Part shown: positions 27,311-36,406 of the stretch, one piece after another
How positions within the stretch are numbered: position 1 is the first letter of the stretch
Layout: each line of letters begins with the position of its first letter
From: Bacteroidota bacterium
Lineage (GTDB): Bacteria; Bacteroidota; Bacteroidia; B-17B0; Aurantibacillaceae
Length of the DNA stretch: 64,000 nt
Reading direction: 5' to 3'
NCBI GenBank assembly: GCA_013298715.1
Contig: JAAFIQ010000015.1
Span: 1-64,000 of the forward strand
Notes under the pieces: model-generated
What the model was told of the DNA's origin: nothing
What the model saw: only the letters and a program-made list of their open reading frames with translations
The model's database searches: none
Made by a program: the position numbers and the translations under genes

Positions 27311-29173
27311 ATGAAAAAAATAATTTATCCCCTTTTATTAAGCCTTATATTATCAATTTCGGCTAAAGCACAGTTTAATCATCGTATTAATACACAGAGC
27401 TGCTTAAAACCTTTCTACCATGGTGTAGCCTCTGGCGATCCACAAAGTGATAGAGTAATTATTTGGACAAGGGTTACACCAGATACAAACCAAGTTAACC
27501 AGCCTATTGTAGTGAATTGGAAAGTTGCTACTGATACATCAATGACTAACGTTGTGCAGAGTGGCGCAGCAGTAACCGACTCAAGCTTTGATTATACAGT
27601 TAAAATTGATGTTACAGGTTTAACACCAAATAAATTTTATTTTTATGAATTTCAGGTTGGTAATAAATATTCACCACGCGGTAGAACAAAAACAAATCCT
27701 TTAAACAATTGCGATAGCTTAAGGTTTGCCATTGTTTCATGTGCAAACTTTGAAGCAGGTTGGTTTAATGTGTATGCAAGTTTATTACAACGTGCAGATT
27801 TTGATGCCGTTTTATCCTTAGGAGATTATATTTACGAATACAACACCGGGGGATATTCGCCCAACGCTAATGTAAATCGTCAATGGTCGCCTGCTAATGA
27901 AATTGTTTCTTTAGGGGATTATAGAATGCGTTATTCTTCTTATAAATTAGATGTTGATTTGCAACGATTACATCAGCAGTTTCCATTTATTTGTGTATAC
28001 GATGATCATGAGTTTACAAATGATGCGTGGATGAACGGTGCACAGAATCATCAACCAAATGAGGGTTTATGGAGTGCTAGAAAAGCTATGGCTCAGAAAG
28101 CATTTTTTGAATGGTTGCCTGTGAGAGTTACCGGTACAACTAATCCAAATCAAATTTACAGAAGTATAAAATACGGAAACTTAGTAGAACTAATGATGCT
28201 TGATACACGCGTTGAAGGGCGTGATGTGCAAGCTGGAACAACTGGCGCTACTGTTAACAGCCCTTCAAGACAATTATTAGGAACAACTCAGTTTAGTTGG
28301 TTAAGTAATAAGCTAAGTACATCAACCAGTAAATGGAAAGTGTTAGGGCAACAAGTAATGATGGCGCCACTTAAGGTATTTGGAGTTGCTGTAAATGGTG
28401 ATCAATGGGATGGTTATCCAGCTGAAAGAGATCGTGTTTACAATCACATCTTAAACAATAATATATCTAATATGGTTGTTGTTACGGGTGATATTCACAC
28501 AGCATGGGCTAACGATTTACCTTTATCTACCTATAATAGCAATACCGGCGCTGGTTCTGCTGGAGTAGAATTTGTTTGCTCAAGTGTTACCTCACCAGGT
28601 AGTTCTTTACCAATTGGTGGTGCGGCAATACAAGCCGCTAATAGCCACATTAAATATGTAGATTTAACAGAGCATGGTTATATTATTATGGATGTGAACC
28701 AAAACAGAACCCAAGCTGATTGGTTTAATGTTAACACAATTGATACCAAATCGCCTGCATTTTCGTACGCAAAATCATTTTATGTAAATAATTTGCAACG
28801 CTTTTTAAATCCAATAAATGCAGCGGCAGTTCCAAGACCAAGTGTTTATTTCACAAAAGCGCCATTATGTCCAAGAACACTTTCTCCAACACAGGTGGAT
28901 GAGTTAACCGACAATTCACCAACGGTATTATCTATTTTTCCTAATCCTACCAATAAAATTGTTACCCTCCAAATTCAACACTATATTAGTGGTAAATTAA
29001 CTTTTAATGTTTTTTCTATGAACGGCGTTTTGGTTCATACGCAATCTTCAGAGAACAACGAAAGTGGTGTTAGTAAGCACATGTTAGATGTTAGCAATTT
29101 AACGAGTGGAGTTTATAATTTGCAAATAGTAAATGGTTCTTATTCAAAAAATATTAAGTTCGTTAAAAACTAA
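27311..29173 (+). CDS. T9SS-secreted PhoD-like alkaline phosphatase
   Basis: 620 residues. Signal peptide 1-20, PhoD N-terminal domain (FYHGVASGDPQSDRVIIWTR, about 36-55) and PhoD catalytic domain with SCANFEAGWFNVYA, LSLGDYIYEYN, CVYDDHEFTNDAW and TGDIHTAWAND as metal and substrate ligands. The last 80 residues are a T9SS sorting domain (LSIFPNPTNKIVTLQIQ). PhoD enzymes are Ca/Fe-dependent phosphomono- and diesterases released outside under phosphate limitation. The downstream gene starts inside its last 41 bases in another frame. Confidence 0.92.
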   Translation: MKKIIYPLLLSLILSISAKAQFNHRINTQSCLKPFYHGVASGDPQSDRVIIWTRVTPDTNQVNQPIVVNWKVATDTSMTNVVQSGAAVTDSSFDYTVKIDVTGLTPNKFYFYEFQVGNKYSPRGRTKTNPLNNCDSLRFAIVSCANFEAGWFNVYASLLQRADFDAVLSLGDYIYEYNTGGYSPNANVNRQWSPANEIVSLGDYRMRYSSYKLDVDLQRLHQQFPFICVYDDHEFTNDAWMNGAQNHQPNEGLWSARKAMAQKAFFEWLPVRVTGTTNPNQIYRSIKYGNLVELMMLDTRVEGRDVQAGTTGATVNSPSRQLLGTTQFSWLSNKLSTSTSKWKVLGQQVMMAPLKVFGVAVNGDQWDGYPAERDRVYNHILNNNISNMVVVTGDIHTAWANDLPLSTYNSNTGAGSAGVEFVCSSVTSPGSSLPIGGAAIQAANSHIKYVDLTEHGYIIMDVNQNRTQADWFNVNTIDTKSPAFSYAKSFYVNNLQRFLNPINAAAVPRPSVYFTKAPLCPRTLSPTQVDELTDNSPTVLSIFPNPTNKIVTLQIQHYISGKLTFNVFSMNGVLVHTQSSENNESGVSKHMLDVSNLTSGVYNLQIVNGSYSKNIKFVKN

Positions 29174-31031
29174 CAAGTTATCCAGTTTTAGCCTCTCAGC
29201 ACTACTTTTTGCATTTCTTTTTATTTCGTTTAGGGAAGACGAATTATCTACTAATGATAAGGTTATCTCTTATGTTGAATCAGCCATAGATTATCAAATT
29301 AGTTTATTGAAAAAGCTCAAAGAAACTAATGTATTAGAAAAAAAAGATTCAGCTATAAAAATTTATAAAGAAGCAAGATGCTTCTACAAAAACAGTGAAT
29401 TTTATTTAGAGTATCATTTTCCATTTTATAGTAAATATTTTATAAATGGTGCTTTGGTTAACAAGGCAGATTATGAATACGGCTTTAAAACGTTTGTACC
29501 GCATGGATATCAAGTGATAGAGAGCTATATTTTTGATACTGATGAATTTAATAGTGCAAACTTTAAGTATGAAATTGATTTATTGATTGAGACGTTAAAC
29601 TCAATAAAACTGAGGTTAAAGAATAGAATCAATTCTAATTCAGCAATAATAGATATGCTGAGATTTGAAGTTGTTAGAATTACTTCATTATATCTTAATG
29701 GATATGATTCTACAATTGAAAAAAACAATTTGAATGAAACAATAATAATTTTAAAATCATTAAGTGCAATATGTCATCTTTTAGATGATGCAAGGGCGAA
29801 CAATACCGATAATTTAATCAACGTTTGCAAAGATTACATCCAAAAAAATAACGATTACGATAAGTTTAATAGGTTAGTTTTTATCAGAAATTATTTAAAA
29901 CCGCTCTATAGTAATTTGCATGAATATTATACTTTTTCAGAAAGAAATGAATTAACACAATATGCCATAAATATTCGTTCAAAACATCTTTTTGACAAAG
30001 ATTGGATTAATCAAACTTTTTTTAGGAATGATAAAGTAGATTCAAGTAAAGTTAAAGTTCAAATTGAGTTAGGGAAGCTATTATTTTTTGATCCAATTCT
30101 ATCAGGCAATAACAAAAGGGCTTGCGCCTCTTGTCATCAAGTAGATAAAAGTTTTGCTTCAAACGAACGCTTTAACAAACAGTTTAATTTTGCAGGAAGT
30201 TTAAATCTGAACACACCTAGTTTGATAAACGTTGCTTTGCAAAAACTTTTTTTTCATGATGGAAAAAGTAGGCAGCTCGAAGAGCAAGTGCATACAGTGT
30301 TAAATAATCATTCTGAAATGAACACTACACCACAAGAAATTATTTCTAAATTAAAAATGAGCACAGACTATAAACTGTTGTTTAATAAAGCATTTGCAAA
30401 TACAGAGGATTCTGCTATTACTTATTTTGGCGTAATAAAGTCTTTAACGGAATTTGAAAGAACGCTTATTGATTTGGATTTACCAATTGATAATTATTTA
30501 GCTGGCGATAGTAAGGCCTTAAATAAAAATCAAATCGAAGGTTATACTTTATTTTCAGGAAAAGCGTTATGTGGCAGTTGTCATTTTTTTCCTTTGTTTA
30601 ATGGATTAGTGCCACCTTTTTACAGCGATAACGAATTTGAAGTAATTGGCACTGCTAAAGAAAAAGATAATACTACTTTGGCGTTAGACTCTGGTAGATT
30701 TTTAATTTCAAAAAATCCAATTCATTTGCATGCTATTAAAACGCCTGGTATTCGCAATTTTAAATATACAGCGCCATACATGCACAATGGTGCTTATAAA
30801 ACAATTGATGAAGTAATAGATTTTTACATAAAAGGTGGTGGAGCTGGATTCAAATTAGATGTGCCAAACCAAACCTTACCTTTTGATTCTTTAAAACTTT
30901 CAAAAATGGAAAAGAAACAATTGAAATCTTTTTTATTGTCGCTCAATAAGCCATTTAAAAAAATAAATGCTCCAAAAAAATTACCATTTATTAAAGAGTA
31001 TAATAATAGAAAAGTTGGGGGAGTATATTAA
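29133..31031 (+). CDS. di-heme cytochrome c peroxidase-like protein with N-terminal extension
   Basis: 632 residues from ATG 29133, which lies inside the phoD-like gene; no other start gives the N-terminal hydrophobic anchor (about 15-33). Residues about 40-290 are helical, without a recognised domain. From about 290 on it is a MauG/CcpA-type di-heme protein with heme motifs CASCHQ (about 331) and CGSCHF (about 480) and the C-terminal TPGIRNFKYTAPYMHNGAYKT. The family reduces H2O2 or oxidises other targets in the periplasm. There is no T9SS sorting domain. It is the last gene of the phosphatase operon. Confidence 0.85.
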   Translation: MVLIQKILSSLKTNKLSSFSLSALLFAFLFISFREDELSTNDKVISYVESAIDYQISLLKKLKETNVLEKKDSAIKIYKEARCFYKNSEFYLEYHFPFYSKYFINGALVNKADYEYGFKTFVPHGYQVIESYIFDTDEFNSANFKYEIDLLIETLNSIKLRLKNRINSNSAIIDMLRFEVVRITSLYLNGYDSTIEKNNLNETIIILKSLSAICHLLDDARANNTDNLINVCKDYIQKNNDYDKFNRLVFIRNYLKPLYSNLHEYYTFSERNELTQYAINIRSKHLFDKDWINQTFFRNDKVDSSKVKVQIELGKLLFFDPILSGNNKRACASCHQVDKSFASNERFNKQFNFAGSLNLNTPSLINVALQKLFFHDGKSRQLEEQVHTVLNNHSEMNTTPQEIISKLKMSTDYKLLFNKAFANTEDSAITYFGVIKSLTEFERTLIDLDLPIDNYLAGDSKALNKNQIEGYTLFSGKALCGSCHFFPLFNGLVPPFYSDNEFEVIGTAKEKDNTTLALDSGRFLISKNPIHLHAIKTPGIRNFKYTAPYMHNGAYKTIDEVIDFYIKGGGAGFKLDVPNQTLPFDSLKLSKMEKKQLKSFLLSLNKPFKKINAPKKLPFIKEYNNRKVGGVY

Positions 31032-31049
31032 CATTAACTAGTTAATATA
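31024..31049 (+). terminator. AT-rich hairpin at operon end, weak terminator candidate
   Basis: TATATTAAC (31024-31032) / GTTAATATA (31041-31049), a nine-base perfect stem that overlaps the stop codon of the peroxidase-like gene; the loop and inner arms also form the palindrome ATTAACTAGTTAAT. There is no T run after it, so termination is uncertain; a binding site for a dimeric regulator is another reading. Confidence 0.3.
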
Positions 31050-31181
31050 ACTTTTAGCTAACATTTAGCGAAGACCTTGGTAATATTTCATGCAAATTAC
31101 AACCATGTATTTAATCTTAATTTAAATTTCTCATAATCGTTTTCAGTTTAATAAGAGTCATATTTGTAAAACCGCTGTTTG

Positions 31182-32015
31182 ATGAAAACATTTTACAAAA
31201 CCATTGTACTTTCTGATATTCACCTTGGAATTAAAGCCAGCAAAGCCAAAGAGGTGTTACATTTTTTAAAACACCACAAATGCGAATCGTTAATTTTAAA
31301 TGGTGATATTATTGATGGATGGCAGTTGCGAAAAAATGGAAAATGGAAAAAGCAACACAGTAATTTTTTCAAACACATCATCAACCTTATTTCAAAAGCT
31401 AAGTGCGATGAAATTATTTATTTACGTGGGAATCATGATGATTTTTTAGATGAGATTTTACCTTTTAGTTTGGGTAATTTTAAAATTAAAAAACACCATA
31501 TTCATATAGGAGTAAATAAAAAATATTTTGTTACACATGGCGATATTTTTGATAATGTTACAACTAAACTAAAATGGATTGCAAAGCTTGGTGATGTTGG
31601 TTATACATTTTTATTATGGCTAAATAGGCACTATAATAATTACAGAGAAAAGCGTGGATTGCCTTATTACTCGCTATCGCAAGTAGTTAAAGCAAAAGTT
31701 AAATCGGCAGTGTCTTTTATTTCTGATTATGAAAATGAACTGGTAAAAGTTGCAAAGGCTCGTAAATGTGCAGGAATTATTTGCGGGCACATTCATCAAC
31801 CGGCAATAAAAACTATTAATGGAATAGAGTATTTGAACAGTGGCGACTGGGTTGAAAGTTTAACGGCTTTGGTAGAGGATGTTGAAGGAAATTGGAAAAT
31901 AATTTATTACCAAGAATGGTTACAACAATTTCAAAAAACGCAACTTGAAAAACTTGAAAAATTAGAATCTATAAAAAGTATAATCCCTAAAGGTGTAGTA
32001 ATTGATGGAGAATAA
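31182..32015 (+). CDS. UDP-2,3-diacylglucosamine pyrophosphatase-like metallophosphoesterase
   Basis: 277 residues from ATG 31182 (a TTG lies just before). Calcineurin-like ligands are all present: LSDIHLG, LNGDIIDGW, LRGNHDDF, VTHGDIFD and CGHIHQP. Length and motif spacing match the LpxH-like family (PF00149, cytosolic) that splits UDP-2,3-diacylglucosamine to lipid X. Bacteroidota often carry paralogues, so the true substrate may be another lipid or nucleotide pyrophosphate. Its stop overlaps the following glycosyltransferase by 11 bases. Confidence 0.75.
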   Translation: MKTFYKTIVLSDIHLGIKASKAKEVLHFLKHHKCESLILNGDIIDGWQLRKNGKWKKQHSNFFKHIINLISKAKCDEIIYLRGNHDDFLDEILPFSLGNFKIKKHHIHIGVNKKYFVTHGDIFDNVTTKLKWIAKLGDVGYTFLLWLNRHYNNYREKRGLPYYSLSQVVKAKVKSAVSFISDYENELVKVAKARKCAGIICGHIHQPAIKTINGIEYLNSGDWVESLTALVEDVEGNWKIIYYQEWLQQFQKTQLEKLEKLESIKSIIPKGVVIDGE

Positions 32016-33105
32016 TTCTGCAAAAAAATATTTACTTGTTGTACAAGGCGAGGGCAGAGGCCACATGACGCAAGCAATGACCATGTACGAAATGCTACTT
32101 GAGCAAGGGCACACAGTTTGTGCTGTAATATTGGGTTCAAGTGGAAAGAGAGATATTCCTGAGTTTTTTTTCAAAAAAATTGATTCACCAATTTTTCAAT
32201 TACAGAGCCCTAATTTTATTTCTGATAAAAAAAATAAATCTATAAACATAACCAAATCTGTTTTACATAACCTTGCACATTTAAAAACATTCCGTCAATC
32301 ATTAAAAAAGATTGATGAAATTGTTACAGAACATCAGCCTGATATTGTAATTAACTTTTTTGATTTGTTAATTGGGTTGTATTATAGGTTTTATAAACCT
32401 AAAGCTAAAATGGTTTGTATCGCGCATCAATACATATATTTTCACCCTGAGTTTGAATTCCCTAAAGGATATTTTTTTGATAAGCTAGCAATTAAATTTT
32501 ATACTAAATTAACCTCTCGTGGTAGCAGTAAAAATTTAGCCTTGTCGTTTTATAAAATTTATACGCATAACGATGAGGTTACTGTTGTTCCACCATTATT
32601 GAGAAAAGAAATTTTTGATTTGCCCGTTGCAAATAGCAATTATTATTTGGTGTATTTAGTAAACAATGGTTATTACGAGGAGATAATTGCTTGGCATAAA
32701 TTAAACCCAAGTGTAGAATTGCATTGCTTTACAGATTCACCACAAAAATTATTAGGCGAATACAATTATGTTCACGAGAATTTACACTTGCATGCCATTA
32801 ACGATAAATTGTTTTTAGAAAAAATGAGTCAAGCTAAAGGTTTGGCTAGTACAGCTGGTTTTGAAAGTGTGTGTGAGGCAATGTATTTAAGGAAACCTGT
32901 TTTAATGGTGCCAATTGAAGGACATTTTGAACAGTTTTGTAATTCGCGCGATGCAGCAAAAGCTGGCGCTGGGATTTACGATTCTAAATTCGATTTAACA
33001 CGTTTAGTTGATTATACAACTGAATCGCAACAAAAATATAACGAGTACAAAAATTGGATTACAACTGCTAGAGATAGGATTTATAAAGAAATTTCATTGG
33101 TTTAA
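32005..33105 (+). CDS. glycosyltransferase, GT28/MurG-like fold
   Basis: 366 residues from ATG 32005. GT-B fold signs: N-terminal VVQGEGRGHMTQAMTMYEML glycine loop, central FFDLLIGLYYRF, and in the second half a nucleotide-sugar region GLASTAGFESVCEAMYLRKPV with MVPIEGHFEQFCNS, the same layout as in MurG and monogalactosyldiacylglycerol synthases. Acceptor unknown. It is translationally coupled to the LpxH-like phosphatase and followed after 117 bases by a lipid kinase, so a glycolipid role is likely but inferred. Confidence 0.75.
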   Translation: MENNSAKKYLLVVQGEGRGHMTQAMTMYEMLLEQGHTVCAVILGSSGKRDIPEFFFKKIDSPIFQLQSPNFISDKKNKSINITKSVLHNLAHLKTFRQSLKKIDEIVTEHQPDIVINFFDLLIGLYYRFYKPKAKMVCIAHQYIYFHPEFEFPKGYFFDKLAIKFYTKLTSRGSSKNLALSFYKIYTHNDEVTVVPPLLRKEIFDLPVANSNYYLVYLVNNGYYEEIIAWHKLNPSVELHCFTDSPQKLLGEYNYVHENLHLHAINDKLFLEKMSQAKGLASTAGFESVCEAMYLRKPVLMVPIEGHFEQFCNSRDAAKAGAGIYDSKFDLTRLVDYTTESQQKYNEYKNWITTARDRIYKEISLV

Positions 33106-33222
33106 GTATATGATAAAAAAATACAGAATATCACTTTTAAAGTTATTGCTTATCTGTTTAAGGCTTAATTATTAATTAATAAAAACCTTAATTTCGGTAA
33201 TTAAACAGTAAGATAATTTCTT

Positions 33223-34116
33223 ATGAGAAACCTTTTATTCATTATCAATCCTAAAGCTGGGAAACGGCTGAAGTTTGATATTACTATTGCAATTACAAAT
33301 TTTTTTGAACATAAAATAAAATTTAAAATTTCTGTTTGGAAAAATGTAAATGAATTTGACTTCATTCATGAGGAATTAAAGTCTGGACTTTACACAGATG
33401 CTATTGCTGTTGGTGGCGATGGCACTGTAAACCAAGTTGCCAAAAGTATTGTAGGAACTTCAATTCGATTAGGGGTTGTACCGCTTGGCTCTGGAAATGG
33501 CTTGGGACGAAGCCTTGGCTTATCTATGAAATTAGAGCAAGTGTTTGAACAAATTTTAAAAGGGAAGACAGAAAAAATTGATGTTGGAAATGTAAACAAC
33601 ATTCCATTCTTCTGTACAAGTGGCGTTGGTTTTGATGCACACATTGGAAATTTATTTGCTACATCGACTAAACGTGGTTTGGCAACGTATGTAAAAATTA
33701 CAATTAGAGAACTTATTGGCTATAAATCAAAGGAATATTCTGTTTCGTTTGATGGTAAAACTATTACACGAAAAGCATATTTAATAACGGTTGCAAATGC
33801 GGGGCAGTACGGCAATAATTTTTACATTGCTCCACAAGCCAGTTTGCAAGATGGAAAATTTAGATTAGTAATTGTAAAACCAACAGGCTTTTTTGGCGTA
33901 TTTGAATTGCTTTTTAAAATACTTGGAAACAAAGCCTATAAAAGTAAATATGCCGAAACGTTTCATACAGATAAAATTACTATTACACGAAAAGCAAGTG
34001 GACCAATTCACTTTGATGGGGAGCCTGAGAACACTGGGGAAATTTTAACTTATGGTATTACACCGCTTTCTTTAAATGTGATTGTTGGAGAAAAATTTAA
34101 ACCAAGTTTGATTTAA
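33223..34116 (+). CDS. diacylglycerol kinase-family lipid kinase (YegS/LCB5-like)
   Basis: 297 residues. The N-terminal FIINPKAGKR, the nucleotide-binding VGGDGTVNQVAKSI (about residues 64-77), GVVPLGSGNGLGRSLG (about 84-99) and the C-terminal PIHFDGEPENTG are the conserved blocks of the DAGK catalytic family. Members phosphorylate diacylglycerol, sphingoid bases or undecaprenol-like lipids with ATP. It is a single gene near two lipid/sugar genes. Its 3' end overlaps the convergent DUF4286 gene by four bases. Confidence 0.88.
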   Translation: MRNLLFIINPKAGKRLKFDITIAITNFFEHKIKFKISVWKNVNEFDFIHEELKSGLYTDAIAVGGDGTVNQVAKSIVGTSIRLGVVPLGSGNGLGRSLGLSMKLEQVFEQILKGKTEKIDVGNVNNIPFFCTSGVGFDAHIGNLFATSTKRGLATYVKITIRELIGYKSKEYSVSFDGKTITRKAYLITVANAGQYGNNFYIAPQASLQDGKFRLVIVKPTGFFGVFELLFKILGNKAYKSKYAETFHTDKITITRKASGPIHFDGEPENTGEILTYGITPLSLNVIVGEKFKPSLI

Positions 34117-34415
34117 TCTACAATTTGCAGCAAGGTTCTAAAAGCTGCGTATTTATTAATAAATTTTGCACTATGTTCTGCTTGTAATTTTGGCGCAAAT
34201 TCTTTGTTGTATTTTTCAATATCTATCATTTCTAAAAATTTGTATTGAATAGAGTAGGTGTGTCCTTCATCTTCCACATACAAAACTTTTACCATTTGTT
34301 TATCAATAAAACAGCCTGTTTTCATTACATCGGGTATATGCGTTTCTTTCATCCAAGTTACCCATTCGTTGTGCACATCATCAGCAATATTAACAGTTAC
34401 ATTGTATATATACAT
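34113..34415 (-). CDS. DUF4286 family protein
   Basis: 100 residues, matching DUF4286: IYNVTVNIADDVHNEWVTWM, a central HIPDVMKTGCFIDKQM and YSIQYKFLEMIDIEKYN. The ferredoxin-like fold resembles dimeric alpha-beta barrel proteins. Function unknown. It lies one base downstream of the KdnB-like dehydrogenase and shares its transcript. Confidence 0.82.
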   Translation of the reverse strand: MYIYNVTVNIADDVHNEWVTWMKETHIPDVMKTGCFIDKQMVKVLYVEDEGHTYSIQYKFLEMIDIEKYNKEFAPKLQAEHSAKFINKYAAFRTLLQIVD

Positions 34416-34416
34416 A

Positions 34417-35499
34417 TTACAAACGTTTAAATAAATTTTTAATATAATCTAAAGTAGCTATCTCTTTATAATTCTCGCCAAATGCGTGATTCCACATAAA
34501 AGGTAAATTGTAACTTACGGTTGCCATTTTGGTTAATTTTTCATCATCCCAATCTTTACTCAAATTTTTTGGTAATGTAATTTTATGTTTCTCAATCATC
34601 TGCATAAACTCATTGTGTCCTTGTGGGTAAATATCTTGCAAATGCTGAAAAATAATACAATTCGCATAACAATGACGTGTGCCGTGTATCTTACTCAAAC
34701 CATAGCTTAATGCGTGGCACACACCAACTTCGCTATAAGTTAAACTTAAACCACCCATTAATGATGCCACCATCAATTTATCATCATTCTCTTTGGTCTG
34801 TCCAGCTTTGTCGTACAAATAAACTTCTCTACACAAATGCAAGGCTTGGTCGCCATAAGCTAAACTAAAGGCATTGTTGCGAATACCGTTATGCGATTCG
34901 ATACAATGAATATAAGTATCCATGCCAGTATAAAACCACCAATCAGTTGGTACACTTGCAATTAATTCTGGATCTAATATTACTTGATTAAAAACCGTCC
35001 AATCACATTTTAATCCTAATTTTTTTTCAGGACCTGTAAGTACCGCTGTCATGCTAACTTCAGCACCTGTGCCAGAAATTGTTGGTACACCTAAATGGTA
35101 AATGCCAGGTTTCTTAATTAAATTTAGTCCTTGATACAGAGTAGAAGAACCTTCATTGGTTAACATTAAAGATAATGCTTTTGCAATATCCATAATGCTA
35201 CCACCGCCAATACCTATTACGCCGCTTGGTAATCCTTTTTTACTTAAAATTTCATCACGCAACGAATCAATTTCTTCTGTTGTGGGCTCGTAAGGGTCTA
35301 CATCGATAAAATAAATTAAATCTTCGGGTAAGTTTTGAAGTTTAGTGCTTAATTCTTTTCCTTTAAAATAATTGTCTACTACATAAACAAAATACTTGTT
35401 GTTTTCTTTTCTAATAGGAGCAATGGTTTCAGCTAATTGTGCAAAAGAACCACGTCCGTAGGTTAATTTATCTATGTTTTTAAAATTTTTGTGTTGCAT
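34417..35499 (-). CDS. iron-containing alcohol dehydrogenase, KdnB-like
   Basis: 360 residues. Nucleotide site GIGGGSIMDIAKALSLML (about residues 97-114), PTISGTGAEVS, and metal-site HCIESHNG with a downstream His in GVCHALSYGLSKIHGTRH. N-terminal LTYGRGSFAQL and YQGLNLIKKPGIYHLGVPT closely resemble what I recall of Shewanella KdnB (3-deoxy-D-manno-octulosonate 8-oxidase), which with aminotransferase KdnA makes 8-amino-Kdo for LPS. No kdnA-like gene is adjacent. KdnB assignment is from remembered sequence similarity. Confidence 0.75.
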   Translation of the reverse strand: MQHKNFKNIDKLTYGRGSFAQLAETIAPIRKENNKYFVYVVDNYFKGKELSTKLQNLPEDLIYFIDVDPYEPTTEEIDSLRDEILSKKGLPSGVIGIGGGSIMDIAKALSLMLTNEGSSTLYQGLNLIKKPGIYHLGVPTISGTGAEVSMTAVLTGPEKKLGLKCDWTVFNQVILDPELIASVPTDWWFYTGMDTYIHCIESHNGIRNNAFSLAYGDQALHLCREVYLYDKAGQTKENDDKLMVASLMGGLSLTYSEVGVCHALSYGLSKIHGTRHCYANCIIFQHLQDIYPQGHNEFMQMIEKHKITLPKNLSKDWDDEKLTKMATVSYNLPFMWNHAFGENYKEIATLDYIKNLFKRL

Positions 35500-35542
35500 G
35501 TATGTTGAACTTTTATTTGTTATGTTTTTGTTACTGTAAATT

Positions 35543-36373
35543 TTATTTGAGTTTCTTTTTTATATTCTTTTCTATAATTTGTTTAGCATTACTTTGGCTA
35601 ATAATTTTCTTACCTGTTTTTTCTTCGATTTGTTTTCTTGTATTGCCAGCTATTGTGCCACCTTGTTTTGCAATAACTTTGTTTTCTTCTAACGTTTTAG
35701 GATTTTTTTCTTTTGAAATTTCTTTGGTAGTAGCTTCCGCTAGCATATTTAAAACCAACTCTAAATTGGTCATATGATCGCGAAGATTTTCTTTTTTCAG
35801 CCCTTTATGCTTTTTGTATTCTTTTACTGTTTTTTCGCTCCAAGCCTTTGTTATAATGTCGGTTAAAACAGCAAATTCTTGGCCGCGTTTTACACCTCTT
35901 TTTTCCCATTCATCAGTTAATTCTTTTCTTACCTCAATACTTTTTAAGCGTTGGTTTATCCACTCTTTGCTATAACCTTTTTGCAAGTAGGTTTGCATGG
36001 CCCTGTCAAAGCTCAATTCAGGGTTTTCAGTTTCTTCAATTCTTTCATATCCTACTTTAGCCAACCATTGTTTAAAAGGCTCTGCTTTGGGCGAAGGAAT
36101 GGATTGTATTAATCTAAATAATTGTTCCGTGTTTGCTACATCTGTATTATAAAACTTACCGTCTGAAGACTGCATTTTCAGTTGTCCGATTTTTTCGGAC
36201 AACTCACTTCCTTCTGCTTTTAACTTATTTTTAAGATCGCTCCAATATTTACGAGGTCTGTCTGTTGCTGCTAATACCTCAATAACATCAATAATAGAAA
36301 AATACCACATTTCTTCTGCTTCATTCCAAGCTGAGCGAATATGTTTTTGTTCAAATAATTTTACTCTATCCAT
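35543..36373 (-). CDS. Bro-N / DinD-like protein
   Basis: 276 residues. The N-terminal domain (about 1-115) has the Bro-N pattern: IRSAWNEAEEMWYFSIIDVI, DRPRKYWSDLKNKL, and TEQLFRLIQSIPSPKAEPFK. The C-terminal half has the DinD-like core EKRGVKRGQEFAVLTDIITK, KGLKKENLRDHMTNLELV and a closing GNTRKQIEEKTGKKII. Bro-N proteins are phage antirepressors or host DNA-damage proteins. There are no other phage genes nearby. It lies between hutU and the KdnB-like gene with short gaps (33 and 43 bases). Confidence 0.8.
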   Translation of the reverse strand: MDRVKLFEQKHIRSAWNEAEEMWYFSIIDVIEVLAATDRPRKYWSDLKNKLKAEGSELSEKIGQLKMQSSDGKFYNTDVANTEQLFRLIQSIPSPKAEPFKQWLAKVGYERIEETENPELSFDRAMQTYLQKGYSKEWINQRLKSIEVRKELTDEWEKRGVKRGQEFAVLTDIITKAWSEKTVKEYKKHKGLKKENLRDHMTNLELVLNMLAEATTKEISKEKNPKTLEENKVIAKQGGTIAGNTRKQIEEKTGKKIISQSNAKQIIEKNIKKKLK

Positions 36374-36406
36374 TCTTCCTTACTTGAAATATATGTTGAA
36401 CTAAGA

